A DNA stretch of 7,237 bases from Pseudomonadota bacterium (GTDB lineage: Bacteria; Pseudomonadota; Alphaproteobacteria; Rhizobiales; Hyphomicrobiaceae), in contig JAEYPL010000029.1 of NCBI GenBank assembly GCA_023410905.1, forward strand, positions 1 to 7,237, given 5' to 3'. Both the position numbers and the translations under genes were made by a program. Positions 1-5,946 of this stretch are shown in pieces; position 1 is the stretch's first letter; the number at the start of each line of letters is the position of its first letter. The notes under the pieces were generated by a model. It had not been told where the DNA came from. It made no database searches and saw nothing but the letters and a program-made list of their open reading frames with translations.

Positions 1-263
1 ACCGCAGCCGTATGAAAGCGTGGATCGCGTTTCGGATCGGAGTAAACGCCAACGAGATGGAGCTTGCCGGCCTTGACCCCCGTCTCCTCCAGGAGCTCGC
101 GGCGGCAGCCGTCCTCGACCGTCTCGCCGATATCGACGAACCCGCCGGGGAGGGCGTAGTGCCCGACGAACGGCGGATGCCCTCGCCGGATGAGCAGCAC
201 GCGCCCCTTGGCATCCACAGCGACACAGTCGGTGGTCAGTCTCGGCGTAACGGGCTTTGCCAT
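1..263 (-). CDS. Nudix hydrolase, N-terminal part (3' end outside window)
   Basis: The first 87 residues of a Nudix hydrolase, an enzyme class that cleaves nucleoside diphosphates linked to another group using Mg2+. The complete Nudix box GX5EX7REUXEEXGU spans residues 41-63: Gly41, Glu47, Arg55-Glu56, Glu59-Glu60 (metal ligands) and Gly62. It is preceded by VLLIRRGHPPFVGHYALPGG. The run VGVYSDPKRDPRFHT (residues 71-85) resembles ADP-ribose pyrophosphatase-like members, so a nucleotide-sugar or ADP-ribose substrate is more likely than mutated dGTP; this is tentative with half the protein missing. ATG 263 starts 10 bases after the DUF1244 stop and has only a weak GAGA-type ribosome site overlapping that stop. 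The frame is open to position 1. Confidence 0.9.
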   Translation of the reverse strand, partial: MAKPVTPRLTTDCVAVDAKGRVLLIRRGHPPFVGHYALPGGFVDIGETVEDGCRRELLEETGVKAGKLHLVGVYSDPKRDPRFHTAA

Positions 264-273
264 GTATCGCGTC

Positions 274-582
274 TCAATGGCTGTGCGGCTTGGATTTCTC
301 GAAGGCGGCCTTCTGCTCGGCCGACGCTTCCTTCTGATGCTTCGCCTGCCATTCCTTGTACGGCATCCCGTAGACGATCTCGCGCGCCTCGTCCTTGCTG
401 ATCTCCTTGCCGGCGGCGCTCGCCGCCTCCTGATACCAGTTCGAAAGGCAGTTGCGGCAGAAGCCCGCGAGGTTCATCAGGTCGATGTTCTGCACATCGC
501 TGCGCGCGCGCAGGTGCTCGACGAGTCGCCGGAATGCCGCCGCTTCGAGTTCGGTCGTGGTTGCCTTGTCGAGTTTCGCCAT
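274..582 (-). CDS. DUF1244 family protein
   Basis: A 102-residue protein of the DUF1244 family, widespread in alphaproteobacteria and some gammaproteobacteria, of unknown function. The hallmark is GFCRNCLSNWYQEA (residues 40-53), with paired Cys42 and Cys45 that could bind a metal, followed by the conserved helix DEAREIVYGMPYKEWQAKHQ (64-83). The C-terminus is charged and ends in PHSH. There is no signal peptide or membrane segment. ATG 582 is supported by GAGGAG six bases upstream, the strongest ribosome site in the window. The stop lies 10 bases before the Nudix gene. The neighbouring amidohydrolase is, from memory, a common partner of DUF1244 genes in Hyphomicrobiales chromosomes. Confidence 0.92.
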   Translation of the reverse strand: MAKLDKATTTELEAAAFRRLVEHLRARSDVQNIDLMNLAGFCRNCLSNWYQEAASAAGKEISKDEAREIVYGMPYKEWQAKHQKEASAEQKAAFEKSKPHSH

Positions 583-612
583 GGCTCGCTCCTCTTCAGA
601 ACTTGGGGCCGC

Positions 613-1422
613 TCACAAGCGGTCGAGATTGAGATCCGGACGATCTTTCAACGCGCGAACGAGCGCAATGATCCGCTCCGCCCACTGCCGCTGTCCCTGT
701 TCCTCGCGGATCAAGTCCTGGCGGATTTCGATCAGCGCGTTCGGCAGGTCTCGTGACGTCGCGTGCTGCCAAAGGCAGTCGCCTTCCAGGCTTCCCCTGT
801 ACGGCTCGTTATCGCCGACAATGAGACCGCCATCGGCGTGAAAATAGTCGAGCATCGGGGCCGACATACGCGCATCGCGATCCCAGAGAATGCCGACATG
901 CCACGGGCGCGGCACGCCCTTCCAGCTCTCGGTGAAGCTGTGGATGGAGATGATGGCAGGCGGCCCGCCGGCAGCGGTGCAGCGCCCTATGACGTCCTCG
1001 ATGGCGTCGTGATAGGGGCGATAGTAGAGCGACGTGCGCTTCTCGCGCTCAGCCGCGTCCAGGTGGCGATTGCCAGGAATGACGGCCCCGTCGGAGAGAC
1101 GCATGATCATTGTTGGATCGTCGGCGCCGCGATTGGGATCGATGAGCAGGCGCGAAAACCGCGTCAGCACGGCAGGGACGCCGAGCGCGGCCGCGACCTC
1201 GCGCGTAACAGCCGCAGCGCCGATATCATACGCGATGTGACGCCGAAGCTGCGCCTCCGGCAGACCGAGCGTGCCGTACCCCGGCGGAAAGGCGTTGCCC
1301 GCGTGATCGCAGAGCAGGATGAGGCCCGCATCCGCACGCCCCGGCACGACGGCGAAGCTCTCGGCTTCGACAGCCGCTATATGGGAGCCCGCTTGGGGCG
1401 CATGTTCAGGTGCATCGCGCAT
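613..1422 (-). CDS. N-formylglutamate amidohydrolase-like protein
   Basis: A 269-residue member of the N-formylglutamate amidohydrolase family, zinc-dependent hydrolases that in histidine breakdown release formate and glutamate. Family landmarks are CDHAGNAFP (residues 39-46, with a likely metal-ligand His40), RLLIDPNRG (91-99), SLYYRPYH (131-138) and IISIHSFTESW (158-168, likely metal-ligand His161). The length fits the family. ATG 1422 is preferred, with GAG nine bases upstream. A TTG at 1443 would add seven residues but lacks a ribosome site. No hut genes are nearby, so it is probably one of the HutG-like alphaproteobacterial paralogues of unproven substrate rather than part of histidine use. 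It begins 49 bases after lbpA and ends 30 bases before the DUF1244 gene, so it may be read through from the sulfur operon without being functionally part of it. Confidence 0.88.
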   Translation of the reverse strand: MRDAPEHAPQAGSHIAAVEAESFAVVPGRADAGLILLCDHAGNAFPPGYGTLGLPEAQLRRHIAYDIGAAAVTREVAAALGVPAVLTRFSRLLIDPNRGADDPTMIMRLSDGAVIPGNRHLDAAEREKRTSLYYRPYHDAIEDVIGRCTAAGGPPAIISIHSFTESWKGVPRPWHVGILWDRDARMSAPMLDYFHADGGLIVGDNEPYRGSLEGDCLWQHATSRDLPNALIEIRQDLIREEQGQRQWAERIIALVRALKDRPDLNLDRL

Positions 1423-1471
1423 GACGCCGCACTCTACAGCCAAGGTGCGCGCGTGGCGACCGGGCGCGACG

Positions 1472-1912
1472 TTACGTGCAGCCGGAGAATCCGTCAGCCG
1501 TCATCTTGGCTTCATAGGGCTGGGTTACGGCACTTCCGACGGTCAGCCCTGGCTTCACCGCATCCCACTCCTGAGGCTTCAGGATGATGAACCAGCCCTT
1601 TTCATACGGGTCACTGTTGGCGAGTGACGGGTCAGCGACGAGCGCATCGTTGACGGCCACCACCTCGCCCGCGGCCGCAGATTTGGCGGGGCCCACCCAC
1701 TTGCCGCTCTCGACGGTGGCGCAACTCTTGCCAGCGTCAACTTTGCGCCCGACCTTCTTCGGCGTGAACGCCACGAGCTGACCCGCCATTGCCGTCGCGA
1801 CCGTCGTCATGCCGACCTTGACGGTGCCGTCACCCTGCTCCTGGAACCAGATGTGGTTGTCCACGTCGTAGAGCAGATGATCGGGGAGGTTGCAGCCATT
1901 CACGACGGGCAT
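1472..1912 (-). CDS. lbpA: LbpA, lipoate-binding protein of sulfur oxidation (GcvH-like)
   Basis: A 146-residue relative of the glycine cleavage H protein that carries lipoate for the sHdr pathway. In Hyphomicrobium, loss of LbpA or sHdr abolishes thiosulfate oxidation, and lipoate is proposed to take up the electrons or sulfur handled by sHdr. The lipoyl hairpin is clear: Lys71 lies in TVESGKWVGP, whereas GcvH proteins usually read VESVKA at this place. The C-terminal NSDPYEKGWFIILKP (residues 99-113) is the conserved H-protein signature. No gcvT or gcvP lies beside it, and hdr genes do, which supports LbpA over true GcvH. Three cysteines (7, 64 and 145) are also present. ATG 1912 has GGAG seven bases upstream. 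Lipoylation of LbpA is known to depend on dedicated sLpl/LipS-type enzymes, which are not in this window. Confidence 0.94.
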   Translation of the reverse strand: MPVVNGCNLPDHLLYDVDNHIWFQEQGDGTVKVGMTTVATAMAGQLVAFTPKKVGRKVDAGKSCATVESGKWVGPAKSAAAGEVVAVNDALVADPSLANSDPYEKGWFIILKPQEWDAVKPGLTVGSAVTQPYEAKMTADGFSGCT

Positions 1913-1978
1913 TTCGGGTCTCCGGTAGTGCACAGAATATGCCGGCTACTTATGGGCGGCTTCAGAGCAACGCAAGTT
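1913..1978 (-). promoter_or_regulatory. 66-base leader before lbpA, possible internal promoter
   Basis: This is the longest gap between genes in the window. It is noticeably more AT-containing than its surroundings, with CATAAG and CATATT segments that could act as a -10 element and TTGCGT as a weak -35 about 15 bases before CATAAG. The match is poor. No inverted repeat followed by a T run is seen, so there is no sign of a terminator for the upstream genes. It could allow lbpA to be made in excess over the complex. Confidence 0.2.
1920..1923 (-). promoter_or_regulatory. Ribosome binding site fixing the lbpA start
   Basis: GGAG lies seven bases before ATG 1912 on the minus strand. It decides between this ATG and an in-frame GTG at 1933 that would add seven residues and place the site inside the coding region. 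Confidence 0.7.
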
Positions 1979-2419
1979 TCAATGTCCAACAGCACGGAGC
2001 GGACGCGAGGAACAGCAGAACTCGCCGAGCCCCGCCACCTCGAGCTTGCCGCCGACGAAAAGCATGAGATGACGCGCAATCATGGCCGCGAGCGTCAGGC
2101 GGTGCCCCGCGTCGGGATGATCCGGATCGAGCGCAAGAAGGTTGTAGTGATACACGAGCTCGCGGCACGTCTCGCGGCAGGCATTGAAGGACGGCTCGCC
2201 CCGCGCGCCCTGACGATGCAGCGCGAGCAGCCGAAAGCCCTCCATGCGCGCATCCGTCGGCGTCTCGCCGCGCGCACGTACCCAGACTTCGAGCACATGC
2301 TCACCGATAGCCAGCAACTCCGCCGCGGCACGCGCCGGCTCAGCACCGCCATCCACGGCGATCACGTCGATACGTTCCTCGATTCCGGCAAACGCCGGAT
2401 ATGTCGCCTGGCCACTCAT
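1979..2419 (-). CDS. Unknown 146-residue protein with CxxxC and CC cysteines, upstream of lbpA
   Basis: I cannot assign this 146-residue protein to a family. It looks soluble and mostly helical. Residues 31-48 and 58-70 form alanine/leucine-rich helices, followed by a helix with NACRETCRELVYHYN (Cys81 and Cys85) and another at 107-122 (HRLTLAAMIARHLMLF). It ends with GEFCCSS (Cys135 and Cys136). Four cysteines arranged CxxxC plus CC, with nearby histidines, could bind a metal or FeS cluster or handle sulfur, but no known motif is matched. ATG 2419 overlaps the methyltransferase stop as ATGA and has GGAGG five bases upstream, strong support that it is real. In described sHdr loci an unannotated gene may occur between hdrB2 and lbpA; whether this is its homologue cannot be decided here. 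Confidence 0.78.
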   Translation of the reverse strand: MSGQATYPAFAGIEERIDVIAVDGGAEPARAAAELLAIGEHVLEVWVRARGETPTDARMEGFRLLALHRQGARGEPSFNACRETCRELVYHYNLLALDPDHPDAGHRLTLAAMIARHLMLFVGGKLEVAGLGEFCCSSRPLRAVGH

Positions 2420-3060
2420 GCCGCCCTCCGTGCCGCAACACGCACGACATGCGCCCGGCCCTGATGCCGGGAGCCCTCGTCGAGGAGAATTTCCTCCTCG
2501 CGAAGCAGATCGAACGCCGCACTTTCCAGATCCTGCCGCAGGAGCTCAGCCGTGTACAGCATCTCGGGCGGTGGACCGCCGCGGCTTCCCGCCTTGCGAT
2601 TTTCGACATGCTTCGGCGTGAATGCCTCCAGCAGCAGGATGCCGCCCGGCTTCAGCGCCGCCAACATGCGCCGATGCATGGCCGCACGCGCGTGCGGCTC
2701 GAAATGCACGAAGATCGCGGCGACGCCATCGAAGGCAGACACAGGCCAGTTCCAGGAGTCCAGGTTCGTATTCTGAAGGTCGAGGCGCACACCGCGCTCG
2801 GCTGCCAACGCCCGCGCCTTGCCGACACCGACCGACGAGGCTTCGACGCTCGTCACATCGAAGCCTTGCTCGGCCAGCCAGACGCCATTGCGGCCCTCGC
2901 CATCGCCGGGCACGAGAATGCGGCCGCCCGTCGCGAAGCGATGCACTTCAGTGGTTAGGAATAAATTCGGCGTCGTACCGAAGATGTAGCCCGCCTCGGC
3001 GTACTGGCGGTCCCACTTCGGGCCCGTCACCGTATCGAGCGGCAATGCACCCCGCGTCAT
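2416..3060 (-). CDS. Class I SAM-dependent methyltransferase coupled to hdrB
   Basis: A 214-residue class I methyltransferase transferring the methyl group of S-adenosylmethionine to an unknown acceptor. Motif I is ILVPGDGEGRNGVWLAEQG (residues 48-66), of the DGEGRN type seen in TehB-like and thiol-methyltransferase-like enzymes. An acidic residue ends the following strand (SVEAS, Glu73). Motif III-like FDGVAAIFVHF (110-120) and the post-core LKPGGILLLEAFTP (136-149) complete the fold. The N-terminal WDRQYAEAGYIFGTTPN resembles enzymes acting on small molecules. There is no signal peptide. ATG 3060 overlaps the hdrB stop by four bases (ATGA), and the open frame beyond it lies inside hdrB, so the longer start is rejected. 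The gene overlaps its downstream neighbour in the same way. A role in methylating or detoxifying a thiol or sulfide produced near sHdr is attractive but inferred. Confidence 0.88.
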   Translation of the reverse strand: MTRGALPLDTVTGPKWDRQYAEAGYIFGTTPNLFLTTEVHRFATGGRILVPGDGEGRNGVWLAEQGFDVTSVEASSVGVGKARALAAERGVRLDLQNTNLDSWNWPVSAFDGVAAIFVHFEPHARAAMHRRMLAALKPGGILLLEAFTPKHVENRKAGSRGGPPPEMLYTAELLRQDLESAAFDLLREEEILLDEGSRHQGRAHVVRVAARRAA

Positions 3061-4001
3061 GTCAGGCGCTTCTCGATGATCAGATCCATCGAGTCCGAGA
3101 TATTCGTGTGAATGCCGAGCGCGCGCGGACCGATGCCGAGTGCGAGGCCCAGCAGCTGCGTGAAGTAGAGCACTTTGACGTTCGTCTTCTTGCCGAAGCG
3201 CTTCTCCGCACGCACCTGATGCATCTCGAGGCCAGTGTGGCAGGTCGGGCATTCGGTTGCGATGACCTCGGCACCGGAGGCTTCCGCAGCCTGCAGGATG
3301 TTGAGAACGAGCTTCGTCGAGGTATCGCTGTCGGAAAGCGTGTGCGCGCCGCCGCAGCACGCGGTCTTCAGCGGAAAGCTCACGTTCTCGGCGCCGGCTG
3401 CAGCCAGCAGATCATCCATGAAGTGTGGCTGGCTGGTCGACTCCGAGCCCGGTCCCTTATCCTTCTCCGGAAAGATGTGGCGCGGACGCACGTACATGCA
3501 GCCGTAGTAGTTCGCGATCTTCAGGCCATCGAGTTTGCCCTTCGTGCGCTCGCGCAGGCCATCCTCGCCGATGGTCTCTTTCAGCCAATCGAGTGCATGA
3601 ATGGTCTCGGCCTCACCCGGCTTGTAAGCTTTGTGGCCGGCCTTCGCGCTCAGCTTATCGACGACCTCGACGGATTTCGGATCGTGCGCGAGATCGTGCT
3701 CGGCCTTCTTGAGGTTGTGGTAGCAGCCATTGCATGGCGCCATCACCACATCCATGCGGTCCTCGTTCACGGCCTGTGACAGCACGCGCGCGGAGAGATA
3801 CGTCTGGATCTTGGGATCGACGTTCTTGACCTCCATGGCCCCGCAGCAGTTCCAGTTCGTCACATCCTTGAGGCCGAGGCCGAGCTTCTTCGCGATGGCG
3901 CGCGTCGAGACGTCATAGCCATTGCCCGTGCCTTCGAGCGCACATCCCGGATAGTAGCCGACACTCGCGTATTTCTTCGCCTTGTCCGTCACATCGACCA
4001 T
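3057..4001 (-). CDS. hdrB2: sHdrB, CCG-domain catalytic subunit (B2 type by position)
   Basis: A 314-residue HdrB-like subunit. In methanogen HdrB, two CCG domains bind noncubane [4Fe-4S] clusters where disulfide chemistry happens; sHdrB is expected to handle sulfur-substrate conversion in the cytoplasm. Both motifs are complete. The first uses Cys20, 52, 53, 90 and 93 (YYPGC, NCCGA, PCNGC; spacing C-x31-CC-x36-CxxC). The second uses Cys168, 215, 216, 251 and 254 (YYGC, ACCGG, CPTC; spacing C-x46-CC-x34-CxxC), with a long polar loop around residues 179-194. The open frame extends 85 codons further upstream, antisense-like in composition and overlapping DUF3303. ATG 4001, with GGAG seven bases ahead and a start just after the DUF3303 stop, is clearly right. 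Its stop overlaps the methyltransferase start as ATGA. Confidence 0.93.
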   Translation of the reverse strand: MVDVTDKAKKYASVGYYPGCALEGTGNGYDVSTRAIAKKLGLGLKDVTNWNCCGAMEVKNVDPKIQTYLSARVLSQAVNEDRMDVVMAPCNGCYHNLKKAEHDLAHDPKSVEVVDKLSAKAGHKAYKPGEAETIHALDWLKETIGEDGLRERTKGKLDGLKIANYYGCMYVRPRHIFPEKDKGPGSESTSQPHFMDDLLAAAGAENVSFPLKTACCGGAHTLSDSDTSTKLVLNILQAAEASGAEVIATECPTCHTGLEMHQVRAEKRFGKKTNVKVLYFTQLLGLALGIGPRALGIHTNISDSMDLIIEKRLT

Positions 4002-4005
4002 GTCG

Positions 4006-4290
4006 TCACTCCGGATCCGCGAGTCTGCTCTCGACGAGCTCGCGCGTTTGTTTCGAGGGTACGACCGGCACGATCTCGAACGTCGCGAGATCACCCCAGT
4101 GCAGTATCCATTCCTGGATGAGCCGCGCGTCGTCGCATTCCATGATCTGGAAGCAGCGGTCGAAATTGGGCTCGATCCAACTGTCGATATACTTGAGGCC
4201 TTCCGGCAGCCCGCGGCCGCTATCGCGCAGGTGGCGATAGATCGGTTTGGGATCACAATCCTTGAAGCGCTCGATGATCATGAACAGCAT
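4006..4290 (-). CDS. DUF3303-like small protein between hdrC and hdrB
   Basis: A 94-residue protein resembling the DUF3303 family, small cytoplasmic proteins of unknown function that commonly begin MLFMxIERF and have a ferredoxin-like alpha/beta-barrel appearance. Here the opening is MLFMIIERFKDCDPKPIYRH, followed by GLPEGLKYIDSWIE and a middle segment FDRCFQIMECDD (residues 43-54). Three cysteines are present (12, 46 and 51) but form no cluster motif. ATG 4290 is chosen because it gives the family-like N-terminus and has GAG eight bases upstream. An in-frame GTG at 4299 would overlap the hdrC stop as GTGA and add three residues. The stop is four bases before hdrB. Placement between two subunit genes of one complex implies co-expression with them. 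It could be a small accessory or monooxygenase-fold protein, but no catalytic role can be read from the sequence. Confidence 0.82.
   Translation of the reverse strand: MLFMIIERFKDCDPKPIYRHLRDSGRGLPEGLKYIDSWIEPNFDRCFQIMECDDARLIQEWILHWGDLATFEIVPVVPSKQTRELVESRLADPE
4009..4012 (-). promoter_or_regulatory. Ribosome binding site fixing the hdrB start
   Basis: GGAG lies seven bases before ATG 4001 on the minus strand. It sets the hdrB start and excludes the 85-codon upstream extension of the open frame. It sits within the last codons and stop region of the DUF3303 gene, which favours coupled translation. Confidence 0.7.
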
Positions 4291-4295
4291 GGTCG

Positions 4296-5072
4296 TCACT
4301 CTGCCGCTTCGCGCACGGGCGCGCGTGTCTGCTGTGACTTGCTGCTACCGTCGATCACGGCCTTCCGTTCGGTCTCCACCTCGTGGATGTAATCCTCAAG
4401 CGCGACGCGCGCGCGATCCCAGCCGCGCGTCTTCGGCTTGAACACCTGCTGCCACGCCATCTTGATCCCCCACTTGACGGGTAGCCGCTTGCCGATCGCG
4501 AAGGCGATGGCCGTCAGCCAGTCCTGCATGAGCGGTTGCTTTGTCTTACGCAGGAAGTTGTGCAGGACCTCGGTATCCTCGATACGCCCGCGCTGGACGA
4601 TCTGATGCGTGAACTCCTCGTCGAAGATGTGCGAGGGCGAGGGCGGCGTGTAGCCCTTCATCGTCAGCCAATGCGCCGTCGCCTTCATCACGCCTTCGGG
4701 CTCGACATCGCGGGGACAAATATGCGTGCACTTGTGGCACGACACGCACTGCCAGATGATGTCCTTGTCGCGGAGAAGCTCAGCTTCCATGCCCGTGCGG
4801 ATCAGATAGATCCAATAGCGTGGATTGAAGCGCGGTTCGATGGCGTTGATCGTACAGGCGTTGGTGCAGGAGCCGCACTGCCAGCAGCGGTGGATCTTGT
4901 CGCCGCCCGGCATCGCGGCGATCTCATCTTCGAGGTTTTCGTTGTAGTCCGCGATCACACGCGACTCGATGAAGGTCGACCAGTGCCCCGAGACGTCGAT
5001 ACCCTCGATCACGAGATTGTCGTGTGTCTTGAGATCTTCCGGCCGAATGAGCGATTTCTCATGAATGGGCAT
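4296..5072 (-). CDS. hdrC2: sHdrC, iron-sulfur electron-transfer subunit (C2 type by position)
   Basis: A 258-residue HdrC-like subunit, thought to wire HdrB to HdrA in the sHdr complex. Two ferredoxin-type [4Fe-4S] motifs are complete: Cys63, 66, 69 and 73 (CWQCGSCTNAC, followed by Thr rather than the usual Pro), and Cys109, 112, 115 and 119 (CVSCHKCTHICP). The roughly 60 residues before the first motif and 140 after the second make it longer than a minimal HdrC. The C-terminal half is helical and basic and carries no further cysteines. No signal peptide is seen, so it is cytoplasmic. ATG 5072 is preceded by GAGG eight bases upstream, and the preceding stop codon overlaps that site, suggesting coupled translation. 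Naming it C2 rests on its place after hdrA and the unknown gene. The C1/B1 copies would lie upstream of the window if present. Confidence 0.92.
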   Translation of the reverse strand: MPIHEKSLIRPEDLKTHDNLVIEGIDVSGHWSTFIESRVIADYNENLEDEIAAMPGGDKIHRCWQCGSCTNACTINAIEPRFNPRYWIYLIRTGMEAELLRDKDIIWQCVSCHKCTHICPRDVEPEGVMKATAHWLTMKGYTPPSPSHIFDEEFTHQIVQRGRIEDTEVLHNFLRKTKQPLMQDWLTAIAFAIGKRLPVKWGIKMAWQQVFKPKTRGWDRARVALEDYIHEVETERKAVIDGSSKSQQTRAPVREAAE

Positions 5073-5082
5073 CGGTCCGGCC

Positions 5083-5946
5083 TCAGTTCAACTGCTTGAG
5101 CGCGTCGAGCGCGTGCGCATCGCCCGCAATCGCACCGCGGCCGCGCCGCTTTGAGATGCGGTCGAGGCCGAGAATGCGGCGCGTATGCTCGAGCGGATCG
5201 GATTCCGCGGAGAAATCCGTCTTCAGGTACGCACCGCCCTGTGCATTGATGTAGTCGCCATAGATCTGCGCCTGCAGCAGATCCACGTACCAGAGCATGT
5301 CGCGGAAGATGCCGTTGTCGGAGAGGAACTGCGACAGCTCCTCCCGCAGTACGAGGAACGTCTCGTGACCGTCCGGGATGTCTATGACGATGTGATCGAC
5401 GTCGTCTCCAGATGCCGGATCATGCCAGATCTCGCGCAGCACGCCCGTATTCGCGCGCGCATCCCAGACCCAGCGATGCATGAGCGGAAAATGCTCGGGA
5501 TAGACGCCGTGCAGCAGCTCGGACGCGAGATCGCGCACGAAGCGGTTGGCCTTGTCCTCGGGGAACGCCTTCACGAAGGTTGCCACGCGCGCATCGGCCG
5601 TGCCGGGTGTGTGAGCATCGGCGAGCAGTACCGAGATCGCTTCGCGGACATCCGGCCAGCCTGCGGTGTCGATGAGCGTCCCAATGCGGCGGCGCACCGT
5701 CGCCATGAGGATCGCGATATCCTCGAACGCATCGCGCTCGATTGCGGACGCTTTGCCGTTGCCTAGACGATCTTGCAGAACATCCGACTTGAGCTTCACG
5801 GCGGCAGCAAAGCGCTCGATACCGCCGATGGGCTCGGCAGCGCGGATCAGCGCTTCCAATGCCAGCCGCAGCTTGGCGCCGGACAGATGCAGCACCGGAC
5901 GCGCGGGCGCCTCTCCATTCGTGCTGAAATGCCCTGGTGCCGCCAT
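5083..5946 (-). CDS. Conserved-looking protein of unknown function between hdrA and hdrC (possible sHdrH-type protein)
   Basis: I do not recognise a named domain in this 287-residue protein. It appears soluble and largely helical, with no signal peptide or membrane segment, and contains no cysteine, so it cannot itself hold a cysteine-ligated FeS cluster or carry sulfur as a persulfide. The most distinctive stretch is residues 149-175, rich in aromatic residues and histidine (YPEHFPLMHRWVWD, then NTGVLREIW). The tail is basic around 266-271 (SKRRGR). ATG 5946 overlaps the OsmC stop by one base; a GTG one codon upstream at 5949 would give a GTGA overlap. Its stop lies 10 bases before hdrC. In known sHdr loci an uncharacterized gene sits between hdrA and hdrC2, and this is the best positional match, so an assembly or structural role in the complex is plausible. 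Function is unproven. Confidence 0.85.
   Translation of the reverse strand: MAAPGHFSTNGEAPARPVLHLSGAKLRLALEALIRAAEPIGGIERFAAAVKLKSDVLQDRLGNGKASAIERDAFEDIAILMATVRRRIGTLIDTAGWPDVREAISVLLADAHTPGTADARVATFVKAFPEDKANRFVRDLASELLHGVYPEHFPLMHRWVWDARANTGVLREIWHDPASGDDVDHIVIDIPDGHETFLVLREELSQFLSDNGIFRDMLWYVDLLQAQIYGDYINAQGGAYLKTDFSAESDPLEHTRRILGLDRISKRRGRGAIAGDAHALDALKQLN

Noticed and set aside
190..756. Plus-strand open frame of 188 codons
   Set aside because: It is antisense to the DUF1244 gene, which carries its family signature; no domain and no convincing start.
1423..1471. Possible terminator after lbpA
   Set aside because: The gap is GC-rich but has no convincing stem followed by a T run on the minus strand.
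763..1587. Plus-strand open frame of 274 codons
   Set aside because: It is antisense to the amidohydrolase and the end of lbpA, both of which have clear family motifs; it has no recognisable domain.
1472..1912. True glycine cleavage H protein
   Set aside because: No gcvT or gcvP beside it, the lipoyl lysine context is GKWVGP, and it sits downstream of hdr genes.
2622..3779. Plus-strand open frame of 385 codons
   Set aside because: It lies antisense across the methyltransferase and hdrB genes, is arginine- and alanine-rich, resembles no family, and is explained by GC-rich codon use opening the opposite strand.
4002..4256. 85-codon N-terminal extension of hdrB
   Set aside because: It overlaps the DUF3303 gene, reads as serine/arginine-rich non-family sequence, and the GGAG site before ATG 4001 fixes the start.
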